From Bacteroidales bacterium 52_46 (lineage in GTDB: Bacteria; Bacteroidota; Bacteroidia; Bacteroidales; Muribaculaceae), in assembly GCA_001915385.1 (NCBI GenBank), contig MNQK01000006.1:1-64000 (forward strand): 64,000 bases of DNA. The letters are read 5' to 3'. Of the stretch, positions 63,747 to 64,000 are shown one piece after another. Both the position numbers and the translations under genes were made by a program. The notes below the pieces were generated by a model. That model made no database searches. It was not told where the DNA came from and saw only the letters and a program-made list of their open reading frames with translations. The stretch's first letter is position 1. Every line of letters begins with the position of its first letter.

Positions 63747-64000
63747 ATGAACAACAACGCCAACTATTCCGACCGGAAATTATATATCGAAACTTACGGC
63801 TGCCAGATGAATGTGGCCGACACCGAGGTAGTGGCCTCGGTGATGAACACCGTGGGCTACGAGATAGCCGACACTGTCGACGACGCCGACGCTATCCTGC
63901 TCAACACCTGCTCGATACGTGACAACGCCGAGCAGAAAATCATCAGCCGCCTGCAGGCACTGCGGTCGCTGCGCCGCAAGTCGGGACGTCTCATAATAGG
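63747..64000 (+). CDS. miaB: tRNA methylthiotransferase MiaB, N-terminal part
   Basis: 84 codons up to the window edge. The methylthiotransferase N-domain is clear: LYIETYGCQMNVADTEVV with the first cluster Cys and AILLNTCSIRDNAEQKI with the second. MiaB adds a methylthio group to i6A37 of tRNAs using two iron-sulfur clusters; the radical-SAM part is beyond the window. The TYGCQMN/NTCSIRDNAE combination separates MiaB from MtaB and RimO. Confidence 0.9.
   Translation, partial: MNNNANYSDRKLYIETYGCQMNVADTEVVASVMNTVGYEIADTVDDADAILLNTCSIRDNAEQKIISRLQALRSLRRKSGRLII

Overview
The window looks like a chromosome segment from the order Bacteroidales, most likely a Muribaculaceae-type gut bacterium. 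The grounds are SusC/SusD pairs, the Bacteroidetes promoter pattern (TTTG or TTG, a spacer of about 19 bases, then TAnnTTTG), lineage-typical gene orders (ftsX-DUF3098-uppP-truB-queA; sigma-54 regulator-lptE-TPR protein-secG; DUF4492-cydA-cydB) and subtilases with C-terminal sorting-like domains. The family is inferred; no rRNA, tRNA or CRISPR array was seen.

Layout. 1-3650: the start of an unknown gene, a decayed IS1634-like insertion sequence with three lesions in its transposase, a BspA-type leucine-rich-repeat gene beheaded by it, and about 0.9 kb of apparently empty DNA. 3650-15110: a long minus-strand island. Its promoter-proximal part is a TPR-CHAT protease, an ECF sigma factor, a one-helix anti-sigma-like protein and a caspase-like protease, tightly packed with overlapping or nearly abutting ends. 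Downstream are a zinc-ribbon/glycine-zipper protein, an alpha/alpha-toroid enzyme, a VWA protein, a YbjN-like membrane protein, a Sel1-repeat protein and several unknowns. 15.6-22.5 kb: ProX/YbaK-like deacylase, an unknown 524-residue protein, sugar acetyltransferase, Crp/Fnr regulator, BASS-family transporter and an OmpA protein.

22.9-38.4 kb is mostly housekeeping: cell division and lipid-carrier recycling (ftsX, uppP), tRNA modification (truB, queA), cytochrome bd oxidase (cydAB), a PLP-homeostasis protein, an MFS sugar transporter, transketolase and a YafQ-type toxin-antitoxin pair. 38.4-40.4 kb is gene-poor and structured, with an exact 99-bp direct repeat and strong hairpins. 40.4-44.5 kb holds secG, lptE, a sigma-54 activator and an acyltransferase.

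44.6-61.8 kb is a mirror-image locus. Two divergent operons, each SusC-SusD-lipoprotein-subtilase, point away from a 572-bp intergenic region. That region is bounded by a perfect 56-bp inverted repeat that includes both susC start codons. A clear consensus promoter is visible only toward the right-hand operon, so the segment is a candidate invertible promoter. The window closes with a CoA-transferase and the start of miaB.

A family of long nested palindromes (five copies, near 9.6, 27.4, 29.2, 40.2 and 62.0 kb) sits in intergenic regions. The most interesting points are the CHAT/ECF/anti-sigma/caspase module whose proteases both carry export-like N-termini, the mirror-image Sus locus with its possible promoter switch, the dispersed palindrome family, and the structured repeat block at 38.5-39.3 kb.
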